Origin: Streptomyces mutabilis
GTDB taxonomy: Bacteria > Actinomycetota > Actinomycetes > Streptomycetales > Streptomycetaceae
NCBI RefSeq assembly: GCF_014649815.1
Contig: NZ_BMTT01000007.1
Location: forward strand, 186,001 to 250,000
Direction of reading: 5' to 3'
Length of the DNA: 64,000 bases
The notes beneath the pieces are model-generated. The model made no database searches. It was not told the DNA's origin and saw only the letters and a list, made by a program, of their open reading frames with translations. Shown here piece after piece: positions 25,174 through 33,799 of the stretch; within the stretch, counting starts at the first letter, position 1; the number at the start of each line of letters is the position of its first letter. A program made the position numbers and the translations under genes.

Positions 25174-25656
25174 TCAGAAGTTGCCGTTGCCGAGCAGTTC
25201 GCCGTCGGCATCGTAGACGGTCACGAGGCCGTTCTCGCTCTGCTTCCAGTCGGCGAACGCGGAGGCGATGAGCTTGGCGGGGCCCGTGCCCTCGCCCATG
25301 ATGCCGCCGGTGAAGTCGGTGTAGACGTCGGCGGCGTCGAGGATGTCGTTCTGCTCCTCGGCGCCCTGCACCTTGGTGACGTGGGCGACGGCCTCCCTCT
25401 CCGACGGCGTTCCGTTCTTCTCCACGAACGCCTTGAACCGGTCGGCCTGGGACGCCTTCTCGGCGGCCTCCTCCTCGGCCGGCTTCGCGGCGGGCGCGCC
25501 GTCGCCCTTCGTGCCGCCGGGTTTCTCCTCGGCACCGGCGGAGGTCCGGTTGTCGCTCTTGTCCTCGCCGCCCCCGTCGCCGGAGTTCGCCGACACCGCG
25601 CCGATGACGACGATCCCCACCACGGCGCCCAGCGCGATCCTGGACTTCATGCCCAT
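25174..25656 (-). CDS. Small exported or membrane-anchored protein of unknown function
   Basis: A 160-residue protein with an N-terminal hydrophobic signal or anchor (RIALGAVVGIVVIGAVSA), a charged Glu/Lys/Ala-rich linker (residues 28-68), and a compact C-terminal region (QADRFKAFVEKNGTPSEREAVAHVTKVQGAEE ... ASAFADWKQSENGLVTVYDADGELLGNGNF). The family is not recognised with confidence; it resembles extracytoplasmic actinomycete proteins of no known function. The start has GGAG 7 nt upstream. Confidence 0.7.
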   Translation of the reverse strand: MGMKSRIALGAVVGIVVIGAVSANSGDGGGEDKSDNRTSAGAEEKPGGTKGDGAPAAKPAEEEAAEKASQADRFKAFVEKNGTPSEREAVAHVTKVQGAEEQNDILDAADVYTDFTGGIMGEGTGPAKLIASAFADWKQSENGLVTVYDADGELLGNGNF

Positions 25657-25678
25657 GACTGTCTCCCCTCCCGGTGCG

Positions 25679-25830
25679 GCAACCGCCAGCCGATCGGCGG
25701 TTGCTCGTTGGCGGGGTCAATAAGACCAGAGTCCGTGAACCGAGTCAACCAAGTTCACGTCGGGCAGTGTGTACACGGGCGTGAATCGGGTTCGGCGAGT
25801 ACGTCGGTATGCTCGGCGTCACACATGTGA
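25679..25830. promoter_or_regulatory. Divergent control region with several dyads
   Basis: Three dyads lie between the minus exported-protein gene and the plus methylase gene: GCAACCGCC/GGCGGTTGC (25679-25704), GTGAAC/GTTCAC with a 12-nt spacer (25735-25758), and TCACA-CA-TGTGA (25819-25830). They are candidate repressor sites; the methylase protein itself has an N-terminal HTH. Confidence 0.4.
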
Positions 25831-25847
25831 CGAGGGGAGCCGCGCCG

Positions 25848-28037
25848 GTGCAGGACAACGCGACTGAAGTGACCGCCGCCGGGATCGCGCGGCTCGCCGG
25901 CGTCGGCCGGGCCGCCGTGAGCAACTGGCGCCGCCGCCACGCTGACTTCCCCAAGCCGGTCGGCGGCACCGAGACCAGCCCCTCCTTCGCCCTCGCCGAA
26001 GTGGAGGGCTGGCTGCGCACCCACAGCAAACTCGCCGAGGTGCCTCTGAGGGAGCGGGTCTGGCAACAGGTCGTCGGCCACCCCGAGGGGCCGGTCACCG
26101 CACTCACCCACGCCGGCTGCGCCCTGCTGCTCATCAACGACCGCCCCACGCTCTGGCTGGAGGTGAGCGCCGGCTCCGACGAACGGCTCGCCGCGATGCT
26201 CCCCGAAGCGCTGGACCAGGTGCTGACCCCGCGTTTCGGGACGGTGCGCCCGGGGCGCCGCAGTCGGGGAGGGCGGACGGACGCGGCTCCCCGCGCCGGA
26301 ACACCGACCGGTACGTCAGCCGCTGTGAACCCACCCGCCGGTGACCGCGCGACCTCCACTGTTCACACGGAACCCGCCGTCAACACGCCCGCCCTCCAGA
26401 ACCTCACCGGCCCCGCCGCCCTCGTCTCCGCCCCCCTCCTGCGCGGCACCGCCGAACTCGCCGCCGAACTCGGCGCCCGGCAGGCCTTCGAGTTCCTGCT
26501 CGGCCGCCACCTCGACGCCAATCCGCGCCAGTACACGCTCACCCCCGCCGACCTGGCCGACCTCATGGCCGACCTGGCCGGCCCCGCCCGCACCGTCCTC
26601 GACCCCGCCTGTGGCACCGGCGCCCTCCTGCGCGCCGGCGCGCCCGACGGTCCGGCCCCCCGCCCCGGGCAGGACGGCCTGCGCCTCCACGCCCAGGACG
26701 GCGCCCCCGACCTCGCCGCCCTCACCGCGCTCCGGCTCGCCCTGCACACCCGCGCCACCGTCCGGGCCGCCGCCGGCGACACCCTGCGCGCCGACGCCTT
26801 CCCCGACCTGCGCGCCGACGCCGTCCTGTGCCATCCGCCGTTCAACGAACGCAACTGGGGGCACGACGAACTCGCCTACGACGCACGCTGGGAGTACGGG
26901 TTTCCGGCCCGCACCGAGTCCGAGCTGGCCTGGGTGCAGCACGCCCTCGCCCGCCTGCGCGACGACGGCACCGCCGTCCTCCTCATGCCGCCCGCCGCCG
27001 CCTCCCGCCGCTCCGGCCGCCGCATCCGCGCCGACCTGCTGCGCCGAGGAGCCCTGCGGGCCGTGATCGCGCTGCCGGCCGGCGCCGCACCGCCGTACAG
27101 CATCCCGCTCCACCTGTGGGTACTGCGCCGCCCCGGCAAGGCGCCCGCACAGCCCGAGGTACTGCTCGCCGACGCGGGGCAGTTCACCGGCGAGGGGCGC
27201 GGCGGGCCGGACTGGCGGGCCGTGCGGGAGGCCGTACTCGGCGCCTGGCGGGACTTCGACCGGGCCGGCCACCTCGACGAACGGCCCGGCCTGGCCCGCT
27301 CCCTGCCCGTCATCGAACTCCTCGACGACGACGTCGACCTGGCCCCCGCCCGCCACCTGCCGCCCCCCGCCGCAGACGGCCCCGGACGGCTCACGGACGT
27401 ACGCGAACGCCTCGGCGAGACGCTGCGCCTGACCGTCGACCTCACCCCCGCGGCGGCCGACTCCGCGCAGACCGCGCCCCGCTGGCCGCTCACCACCGTC
27501 GGTGAACTCGCCCGCGGCGGCGCCCTGCTGCTGCGCTCCGGCGGGAACGGCGGCCGCGCGCGCGTGCCGGTACTCACCGACCACGACGTGCTCGCCGGCA
27601 CCACCCCCTCGGGCACCCTCCCCGAGAGCGACGAGGAGCCCGTGCTCACCGAACCCGGTGACGTCGTCGTCCCGGTCCTCGGCGGCGGCTCGGTGGCCCG
27701 CGTCATCGACGACGCCACCGCCGGCGCCGCCCTGGGGCGCAACCTCGCCCTCCTGCGCCCCGACCCCGCCGCGCTCGACCCCTGGTTCCTCGCCGGGTTC
27801 CTGCGCGGCACCGCCAACAACCGCCAGGCCAGCAGCTACGCCTCCACCGCCACCCGCCTCGACGTCCGCCGCCTCCAACTGCCCCGGCTCCCGCTCGACG
27901 CCCAGCACCGCTACGGCGACCGGTTCCGCGCCCTCGACGAGTTCGAGCGCGCGCTCAGGCTCGCGGGCCGCCTCGGCGAACAGCTCGTACGGGGCATGTA
28001 CGACGGGCTCACGGACGGCTCCGTGGCTCCGGACTGA
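25848..28037 (+). CDS. N6-adenine DNA methylase-like protein with N-terminal HTH
   Basis: A 729-residue type I-like protein. The N-terminus carries a MerR/HTH-like segment (GIARLAGVGRAAVSNWRRRHADFPKP). The methylase core has motif I LDPACGTGALL (Asp about 252) and motif IV as CHPPF (His329) instead of the usual NPPF. The C-terminal region (RWPLTTVGELARGG ... PWFLAGFLRGTANNRQASSYASTATRLDVRRLQLPRLPL) resembles a HsdS-type recognition domain. No restriction or helicase gene is adjacent, so it is solitary. The GTG at 25848 is chosen because GAGGGGAG sits 8 nt upstream; an in-frame ATG at 25809 has no such site. The altered motif IV raises doubt about catalysis. Confidence 0.82.
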   Translation: MQDNATEVTAAGIARLAGVGRAAVSNWRRRHADFPKPVGGTETSPSFALAEVEGWLRTHSKLAEVPLRERVWQQVVGHPEGPVTALTHAGCALLLINDRPTLWLEVSAGSDERLAAMLPEALDQVLTPRFGTVRPGRRSRGGRTDAAPRAGTPTGTSAAVNPPAGDRATSTVHTEPAVNTPALQNLTGPAALVSAPLLRGTAELAAELGARQAFEFLLGRHLDANPRQYTLTPADLADLMADLAGPARTVLDPACGTGALLRAGAPDGPAPRPGQDGLRLHAQDGAPDLAALTALRLALHTRATVRAAAGDTLRADAFPDLRADAVLCHPPFNERNWGHDELAYDARWEYGFPARTESELAWVQHALARLRDDGTAVLLMPPAAASRRSGRRIRADLLRRGALRAVIALPAGAAPPYSIPLHLWVLRRPGKAPAQPEVLLADAGQFTGEGRGGPDWRAVREAVLGAWRDFDRAGHLDERPGLARSLPVIELLDDDVDLAPARHLPPPAADGPGRLTDVRERLGETLRLTVDLTPAAADSAQTAPRWPLTTVGELARGGALLLRSGGNGGRARVPVLTDHDVLAGTTPSGTLPESDEEPVLTEPGDVVVPVLGGGSVARVIDDATAGAALGRNLALLRPDPAALDPWFLAGFLRGTANNRQASSYASTATRLDVRRLQLPRLPLDAQHRYGDRFRALDEFERALRLAGRLGEQLVRGMYDGLTDGSVAPD

Positions 28038-28117
28038 GGGACCGCGCGTCGCCGAGCGATCGGTACGACAACGGTTCGGTACAACCCGTGACCCGTTGTC
28101 CGTGTCGGCCTATACGC

Positions 28118-28153
28118 TCGGACTTCGAATCGGACTTCGTATCGGGCTTCGCG
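28118..28153 (+). repeat. Three 12-bp tandem repeats upstream of the kinase operon
   Basis: The units TCGGACTTCGAA, TCGGACTTCGTA and TCGGGCTTCGCG follow directly after a TACGCT -10-like box, 39-74 nt before the ATG at 28192. They may be a leader or operator element. Confidence 0.75.
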
Positions 28154-28191
28154 GTCGTCCGACCCGTCTCGACAGGCATCCGGGAGCAGCC

Positions 28192-28866
28192 ATGCACGGC
28201 CAGGGTTATTGGCCGCCTCCACCGTCACCAAGTCGGCCCTCGACCGCGGTGCTGGTCGTGCTGCGCGTCGTCTTCGTGGCCCTGCCGCTGCTCAGCATCG
28301 GATTCCTCGCGTGGGTCTCCACCCTGTGGGCGGCCATCGTGACCCGCAGGGCGCGCGAGTGGTGGGTCTTCGCGGCGACGGTCGCCGCCCTGGTGACCAG
28401 CTTCAGCTTCCTCGCCCAGGACAACACGGACGACCTAAGCACCCCGGCCGGCACCACCGGCATGATCATCCTGCTGCTCAACGCCTGCGTCTGCGCCGGC
28501 TGGTTCCTGTACGCGGACGTCCGGCACTACCAGAGGCCGTACTACCCGACCTCCATGGCGCCCTACCCCCCGGCGGCCGGGTACGCCTACCCGCAGCCCG
28601 CGCAGCCCCCGCGCCCGTACGGCCCGGTTCCCCCGCAGGCCCCGGCGCCCCAGCCTCAGACAGCGCCGATGCCGCAGACCCCGCAGTCCCCGCAAATGCC
28701 GCAGACCCCGCAGGCTCCCCTCCCGCAGACTCCCGTTCCGCCGCCCCCGCAGCATCCCGCCCCCGCCCGCATCGACCAGGTCCGCGCCGAACTCGACGAG
28801 CTCAGCGACTACCTGCGCCGGCACGGCGGCAGCAGCGGCAGCGGCACCCCTGAGGGCGGAAGGTGA
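28192..28866 (+). CDS. Small membrane protein with Pro/Gln-rich tail
   Basis: A 224-residue protein with hydrophobic segments near residues 17-42, 50-68 and 84-104 (LVVLRVVFVALPLLSIGFLAW; FAATVAALVTSFSFLA; GMIILLLNACVCAGWFLYADV). A long Pro/Gln/Tyr-rich cytoplasmic tail follows, then a short C-terminal helix (RIDQVRAELDELSDYLRRHG). GGGAG lies 6 nt before the ATG. The stop overlaps the start of the Ser/Thr kinase gene (GTGA), so it is probably a partner or membrane anchor for that kinase; this is inference from coupling. Confidence 0.8.
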   Translation: MHGQGYWPPPPSPSRPSTAVLVVLRVVFVALPLLSIGFLAWVSTLWAAIVTRRAREWWVFAATVAALVTSFSFLAQDNTDDLSTPAGTTGMIILLLNACVCAGWFLYADVRHYQRPYYPTSMAPYPPAAGYAYPQPAQPPRPYGPVPPQAPAPQPQTAPMPQTPQSPQMPQTPQAPLPQTPVPPPPQHPAPARIDQVRAELDELSDYLRRHGGSSGSGTPEGGR

Positions 28867-30395
28867 CCGTGGCGACGGGGCGCGTCGTCGCCGGCCGGTA
28901 CGAACTGGCCACGCTCATCGGGCAGGGCGGCATGGGACAGGTCTGGACGGCCTACGACGGGCGCCTCGACCGGCGCGTGGCGGTGAAGCTGCTGCGCCCC
29001 GACAAGGTGGCCGGCCAGGAGGCCGACGAACTGCGCCGCCGCTTCGTGCGCGAGTGCCGGGTGACCGCACAGGTCGATCACCCCGGCCTGGTCACCGTGC
29101 ACGACGCGGGCAGCGAGGGCGAGGAGCTGTTCCTCGTCATGCAGTACGTCGACGGCGCCGACCTCTCCGACCACCTCGCCGAGAACGACCCCTACCCCTG
29201 GCAGTGGGCGGTCGCCGTGGCCGCGCAGCTGTGCGCCGTACTGAGCGCCGTGCACGCCGTGCCGATCGTCCACCGCGACCTCAAGCCGCGCAACGTGATG
29301 GTGAAGCAGGACGGCACCGTCACCGTCCTCGACCTCGGCGTCGCCTCCGTCATGGACGCCGACACCACCCGCCTCACCCACACCGGCACCCCCATCGGCT
29401 CGCCCGCCTACATGGCGCCCGAGCAGGCCATGGGCGGCGCGGTCGGCCCGTACACCGACCTGTACGCACTCGGCGTACTCCTGCACGAACTGCTCAGCGG
29501 TGACGTCCCGTTCGCGGGTTCGACGGCCCTCGGTGTGCTCCACCGTCACCTGTACGAACCGCCGCTGCCCGTACGCCGCATCCGCCCAGAGGTCCCCGAG
29601 GCACTCGAGAACCTGGTCCTGCGCCTGCTCGCCAAGGACCCGCAGCACCGCCCCGCCTCCGCCCAGGAGGTCTACGAGCACCTGGCACTCCTGCTCCCCG
29701 CGCGCGGCATGCCCACCGGCGGCCCCCTCGACCCCACCCGCCCCTTCGTACGCCCGCACGCCCCCTGGCCCGACCGCGCCCGCACCCCCGCGCCCCAGCC
29801 CGCACCCGTGCCGCCCGCCGCAGAGGCCGAGAAGCCCGACGTCGCCCGCGCCGTCGACGACGTCAAGCGCCTCCTCGGCGAGGGCCGTATCACCCAGGCC
29901 GTCGACATCCTCGGCGCCATCCTGCCCGCGGCCGCCGAACAGCACGGCGAGCGTTCCCCGGTCGTGCGCACCCTGCGCAAGCAGTACGCGGCCACCCTCA
30001 TGGACGACGGCCAGTACCGGCGCGCCCTGCCCGAACTGCGCCGCCTCGCCGACGAACGCGCCGCCGAGGCCGGCCGGGCCGATCCCCAGTCCCTGCGCCA
30101 CCGCTACGACGCCGCCCAGTGCCTGGAGCAGCTCGGCGAACCGGCCGCCGCCCTCGCCGAGTACCGCGCGCTGCTGCCGTACTACGAGAACCAGTACGTC
30201 GACCCCGACCCCGACCTCGCCCACGACGTCCGTCGCCGCATCGGCCACCTGCTCCTCGCCCTCGGCGACCGCGCGGCGGCCCACGAGACGCTGGCCCGGC
30301 TGCTGCACGACGTGGAGCGCCTGCACGGCCCCGGCCATCCACTCGCGGCGGAGATCCGGCGCACCCTGACGTGGCTCGGACAGGTGCGCGGCTGA
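28863..30395 (+). CDS. Soluble Ser/Thr protein kinase with TPR-like C-terminus
   Basis: A 510-residue Hanks-type kinase. Residues 12-275 carry the glycine loop LIGQGGMGQVW, catalytic Lys42 (VAVKLL), HRDLKPRNVMV with Asp139, DLG in place of DFG, and GSPAYMAPEQAMGG. Residues about 320-510 form helical TPR-like repeats (VDDVKRLLGEGRITQAVDILGAIL, ALPELRRLADERAAE, AAALAEYRALLPYYENQY). It has no membrane helix or PASTA domains, so the upstream coupled membrane protein may localise it. Substrates are unknown. Confidence 0.92.
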   Translation: MTVATGRVVAGRYELATLIGQGGMGQVWTAYDGRLDRRVAVKLLRPDKVAGQEADELRRRFVRECRVTAQVDHPGLVTVHDAGSEGEELFLVMQYVDGADLSDHLAENDPYPWQWAVAVAAQLCAVLSAVHAVPIVHRDLKPRNVMVKQDGTVTVLDLGVASVMDADTTRLTHTGTPIGSPAYMAPEQAMGGAVGPYTDLYALGVLLHELLSGDVPFAGSTALGVLHRHLYEPPLPVRRIRPEVPEALENLVLRLLAKDPQHRPASAQEVYEHLALLLPARGMPTGGPLDPTRPFVRPHAPWPDRARTPAPQPAPVPPAAEAEKPDVARAVDDVKRLLGEGRITQAVDILGAILPAAAEQHGERSPVVRTLRKQYAATLMDDGQYRRALPELRRLADERAAEAGRADPQSLRHRYDAAQCLEQLGEPAAALAEYRALLPYYENQYVDPDPDLAHDVRRRIGHLLLALGDRAAAHETLARLLHDVERLHGPGHPLAAEIRRTLTWLGQVRG

Positions 30396-30545
30396 CGCAC
30401 GCCACCTCCCGCCAGGACGGCGCGGCGGTGCCCGAAGTCCCGGTGAATCGTTGGTCGAATGGGTTGGCCAGAGCCGCGCCACTGCCTACCATCGATCATC
30501 GCAAGACCTTGTGCACCGTCGCACAATCTCCAACGGGAGGTTCAC

Positions 30546-31193
30546 TTGCACCGCCGCCGTCGCACCGCGCTCCTGTTCACCGCCGCGATCGCCGCCGCGG
30601 CGCCCCTGCTCACCGCGTGCGGCAACGACGCGCACCCGGGAGCCGCCGCCGTGGTGGGCGACCAGCGGATCACCGTCGCCCAGCTGGAGAACCGCGTCGA
30701 CGAGGTGCGCGACGCACAGCGGGCCGCCGTCCCCGACGACACCCAGTACCAGCAGGTCCTCGCCAGGACCGGCAGCCTCACCCGCGACACCCTGCACGGC
30801 ATGGTCCTCGACCGGGTGCTGCACCGGGCCGCCCGGGACGCGGGCGTGACCGTCAGCCGCAAGGAGGTCCAGGAACTGCGCGCGGGCCTGGAGGAGCAGG
30901 CCGGAGGCCCCGAGCAGCTCGAGACGGCCTGGCTGCAGCAGTACGGTGTGGCCCCCGACCGCCTGGACGACAACCTCCGCCTCCAGCTGGAGGCCCAGAA
31001 GCTCGCCGAGAGCCTCGGCACCGACACCAGCCGACCCGAGTTCTGGCAGGCCCTGGCCAAGGCCTCCGACCGGCTCGACATCGACCTGAACCCGCGCTAC
31101 GGCGACTGGGACGTCCAGAAGAGCAGCCGCGTCGACACCAAGACCCCGTGGGTTCGGGAGATCACCGCGGCACAGACCCAGCAGACGGCGTAA
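30546..31193 (+). CDS. SurA N-terminal-like lipoprotein (chaperone-like)
   Basis: A 215-residue lipoprotein. An Arg-rich start, signal peptide and lipobox LLTAC lead into a SurA/trigger-factor-like helical domain (AAVVGDQRITVAQLENRVDEVRDAQ ... LHGMVLDRVLHRAARDAGVTVSRKEVQEL). No parvulin PPIase domain follows, so it would act as a chaperone rather than an isomerase. The TTG at 30546 is chosen because GGGAGG is 5 nt upstream and the signal peptide begins there; upstream in-frame codons give no signal peptide. It lies upstream of mazG. Confidence 0.8.
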   Translation: MHRRRRTALLFTAAIAAAAPLLTACGNDAHPGAAAVVGDQRITVAQLENRVDEVRDAQRAAVPDDTQYQQVLARTGSLTRDTLHGMVLDRVLHRAARDAGVTVSRKEVQELRAGLEEQAGGPEQLETAWLQQYGVAPDRLDDNLRLQLEAQKLAESLGTDTSRPEFWQALAKASDRLDIDLNPRYGDWDVQKSSRVDTKTPWVREITAAQTQQTA

Positions 31194-31233
31194 CGGCCCT
31201 GCGGGGCGTGCGGGACCCGCCGGACCGCGGCTC

Positions 31234-31275
31234 GCCCCCTGTGGACAAGTCGACCGCACAGCCCCCTGTGGACAA
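31234..31275. promoter_or_regulatory. Two DnaA-box-like sites in a 15-bp direct repeat
   Basis: An identical 15-bp repeat, GCCCCCTGTGGACAA, occurs at 31234-31248 and 31261-31275. Read on the other strand, each contains TTGTCCACA, the preferred Streptomyces DnaA box. They lie 38-73 nt upstream of the mazG start. Confidence 0.6.
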
Positions 31276-31313
31276 CTCGGGGGGCTGTCCGTCGCGTGCG
31301 TTACGTTCTGAAG

Positions 31314-32300
31314 GTGAACGCAACCACCGCCGACACCACCCCCGGCACCACCCACCACCCGGGCCGCATCGTCCTGCTCACCACCAGCCACCGCGTCGCC
31401 CCCGGCCTGCTGTCCTGGCCCGCCTGGCAGGCCCTGCGCACCGCCGACCGCGTGCTGTGCGCCGACGGCGCCCACCCGCAGCTGCCGTACCTGCGCGAGG
31501 CCGGCATACGGGTCGACGAGGCCGCCCCGACCGCCGAGGAGCTGGTCGCCGCCTGCGCCGGGGGTCGCACGGTGGTGGTCGTGGCCACGGGGGAGGGCGA
31601 TCCCCGCCTGACCGACGGACTGGCCCGCCTCGCCGGCTCCGGCCGCGTCTCCATGCCGGACCTGGAGCTGCTCCCCGCCTCCTACGACCTCCCCGGCGCC
31701 CGCCTGCTCGACCTCGTCCAGGTCATGGACCGCATCCGCGTCGAATGCCCGTGGTCCTCGCAGCGCACCCACAAGGGCCTGGCCAAGTACGCCATCGAGG
31801 AGGCGTACGAACTCGTCGAGGCGATCGAGGACGGCGACCGCGACGAGCTCCGCGAGGAACTGGGCGACGTCCTCCTCCAGGTCGTCTTCCACGCCCGCAT
31901 CGCCGAGGAGGCCCTCGACGCCCCGTTCTCCGTCGACGACGTGGCCGCCACCATCGTCACCAAGCTCATCCACCGCCACCCGCACGTCTTCGGCGACGAG
32001 ACGGCGACCACCCCCGAGGAGGTCAGGGAGCACTGGCTGCGCACCAAGGCGGCCGAGAAGCAGCGCGCCTCGGTCACCGACGGCGTCCCCCTCGGCCAGC
32101 CCGGCCTGGCCCTCGCCGCCAAGCTCGCCTCCCGGGTCCGCACGGCGGGCCTCCCGGTCCCCCTGCCCTCCGGTGAGGGCATCGGCTACGAACTGCTCGC
32201 CCTCGCCGCCCGCGCCGAATCCGAGGGCACGGACCCCGAGGCGGCCCTGAGAGCGGCGGCCCGCGCCTACCGGGACGCGATCAGGCAGGTCGAGGGATGA
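31314..32300 (+). CDS. mazG: MazG-type nucleoside triphosphate pyrophosphohydrolase
   Basis: A 328-residue protein. The N-terminal part (residues 15-125, IVLLTTSHRVAPGLLSWPAWQAL ... VVVVATGEGDPRLTDGLARLA) resembles a reduced methylase-like domain seen in actinobacterial MazG. The C-terminal MazG domain starts at LLDLVQVMDRIRVECPWSSQRTHKGLAKYAIEEAYELVEAIED and contains the EExYE and ELGDVLLQVVFHARI metal-binding pattern. MazG cleaves NTPs/dNTPs for housecleaning. The GTG at 31314 is preferred: a TACGTT -10-like box ends six nt upstream, implying a leaderless mRNA. The stop overlaps the P450 start (ATGA). Confidence 0.9.
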   Translation: MNATTADTTPGTTHHPGRIVLLTTSHRVAPGLLSWPAWQALRTADRVLCADGAHPQLPYLREAGIRVDEAAPTAEELVAACAGGRTVVVVATGEGDPRLTDGLARLAGSGRVSMPDLELLPASYDLPGARLLDLVQVMDRIRVECPWSSQRTHKGLAKYAIEEAYELVEAIEDGDRDELREELGDVLLQVVFHARIAEEALDAPFSVDDVAATIVTKLIHRHPHVFGDETATTPEEVREHWLRTKAAEKQRASVTDGVPLGQPGLALAAKLASRVRTAGLPVPLPSGEGIGYELLALAARAESEGTDPEAALRAAARAYRDAIRQVEG

Positions 32301-33652
32301 CCGGCCACTCACCCGGCACCGGCCACTCACCCGGCACCGGCCACCCATCCGGCACCGGCCACCCCCTGCCCGCCGTTCCCGCCCCCGAGCTGTTCACCTG
32401 GGAGTTCGCGGCCGACCCGTACCCCGCCTACGCCTGGCTGCGCGAGCACGCCCCCGTGCACCGCACCCGGCTGCCCAGCGGAGTGGAGGCCTGGCTGGTC
32501 ACCCGGTACGCGGACGCCCGGCAGGCCCTCGCCGACCCGCGGCTGTCCAAGAACCCGGCCCACCACGACGAGCCCGCGCACGCCAAGGGCAAGACCGGCA
32601 TTCCGGGGGAGCGGAAGGCCGAGCTGATGACCCACCTGCTGAACATCGACCCGCCGGACCACACCCGGTTGCGCCGGCTGGTGAGCAAGGCGTTCACTCC
32701 CCGCAGGGTCGCCGAGTTCGCGCCCCGGGTGCAGGAGCTGGCCGACGACCTCATCGACCGGTTCGCGGCCACCGGCAGCGCCGACCTGATCCACGAGTTC
32801 GCCTTCCCCCTGCCCATCTACGCCATCTGCGACCTGCTCGGCGTCCCCCGCGAGGACCAGGACGACTTCCGGGACTGGGCGGGCATGATGATCCGTCACG
32901 GTGGAGGACCGCGGGGCGGCGTCGCGCGGTCGGTGAAGAAGATGCGGGGCTACCTCGCCGACCTCATCCACCGCAAGCGCGCCGCGCTGCCGCCCGAGCC
33001 CGGCCCCGGCGAGGACCTCATCTCCGGGCTCATCCGCGCCTCGGACCACGGCGAGCACCTCACCGAGAACGAGGCCGCGGCGATGGCCTTCATCCTGCTC
33101 TTCGCAGGATTCGAGACCACCGTCAATCTCATCGGCAACGGCACGTACGCCCTGCTCACCCACCCCGATCAGCGGACCCGTCTGCAGACGTCCCTCGCCG
33201 TCGGCGAGCGCGCCCTGCTGGAGACCGGCGTGGAGGAACTCCTGCGCTACGACGGCCCGGTGGAGATGGCCACCTGGCGCTTCGCCACCCGCCCGCTCAC
33301 CATCGGCGGGCAGGACATCGCGCCGGGCGACCCCGTCCTCGTCGTCCTGGCCGCCGCCGACCGGGACCCGGAGCGCTTCACGGAACCGGACACCCTGGAC
33401 CTCGCCCGCCGGGACAGCCAGCACCTGGGCTACGGCCACGGCATCCACTACTGCCTCGGCGCCCCGCTCGCCCGGCTGGAGGGACAGACCGCTCTCGCCA
33501 CGCTCCTCACCCGCCTCCCGGACCTGCGCCTCGCCGCGGAACCGGACGAACTGCGCTGGCGCGGCGGCCTCATCATGCGAGGTCTGCGCACCCTGCCCGT
33601 CTCCTTCACACCCGTTGCGCGGTCCGCCGGTAATGGGCCGTCCTTGAAGTAA
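32297..33652 (+). CDS. Cytochrome P450 monooxygenase
   Basis: A 451-residue bacterial class I P450. The landmarks are oxygen-binding I-helix AGFETT (about 272-277), EELLR (ExxR), and the haem ligand loop YGHGIHYCLGAPLAR with Cys386. The TWRFATRPL segment lies between them. It looks CYP107-like and would need a ferredoxin and reductase encoded elsewhere. The start overlaps the mazG stop. The first 20 residues are an unusual GHSPGT repeat encoded by 18-bp tandem repeats, so a downstream start is possible. Substrate unknown. Confidence 0.93.
   Translation: MTGHSPGTGHSPGTGHPSGTGHPLPAVPAPELFTWEFAADPYPAYAWLREHAPVHRTRLPSGVEAWLVTRYADARQALADPRLSKNPAHHDEPAHAKGKTGIPGERKAELMTHLLNIDPPDHTRLRRLVSKAFTPRRVAEFAPRVQELADDLIDRFAATGSADLIHEFAFPLPIYAICDLLGVPREDQDDFRDWAGMMIRHGGGPRGGVARSVKKMRGYLADLIHRKRAALPPEPGPGEDLISGLIRASDHGEHLTENEAAAMAFILLFAGFETTVNLIGNGTYALLTHPDQRTRLQTSLAVGERALLETGVEELLRYDGPVEMATWRFATRPLTIGGQDIAPGDPVLVVLAAADRDPERFTEPDTLDLARRDSQHLGYGHGIHYCLGAPLARLEGQTALATLLTRLPDLRLAAEPDELRWRGGLIMRGLRTLPVSFTPVARSAGNGPSLK
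32303..32356 (+). repeat. 18-bp tandem repeat (3 copies) at the P450 N-terminus
   Basis: Two exact copies (GGCCACTCACCCGGCACC) at 32303-32320 and 32321-32338, and a third with two changes at 32339-32356, encode GHSPGT-type hexapeptides. Confidence 0.85.
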
Positions 33653-33799
33653 ACGTGACACGCCCTCAAGTCTGTGATCTTCACGTGATCTGCGCGGCAT
33701 GAACTTGTGACAAGCGATCATCTGCCTATACGTTCACGGATCAGCGTGGCCTGAGCATCACCGCCGCGCGGTCCCCGCTGTCTCGTGAAAGGTCGACGC

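Noticed and set aside
33653-33799. Riboswitch upstream of rpfB
   Set aside because: The 147-nt region lacks the ydaO motifs that are clear upstream of rpfA; only promoter-like TATACGTT and TTCACGTGA elements are present.
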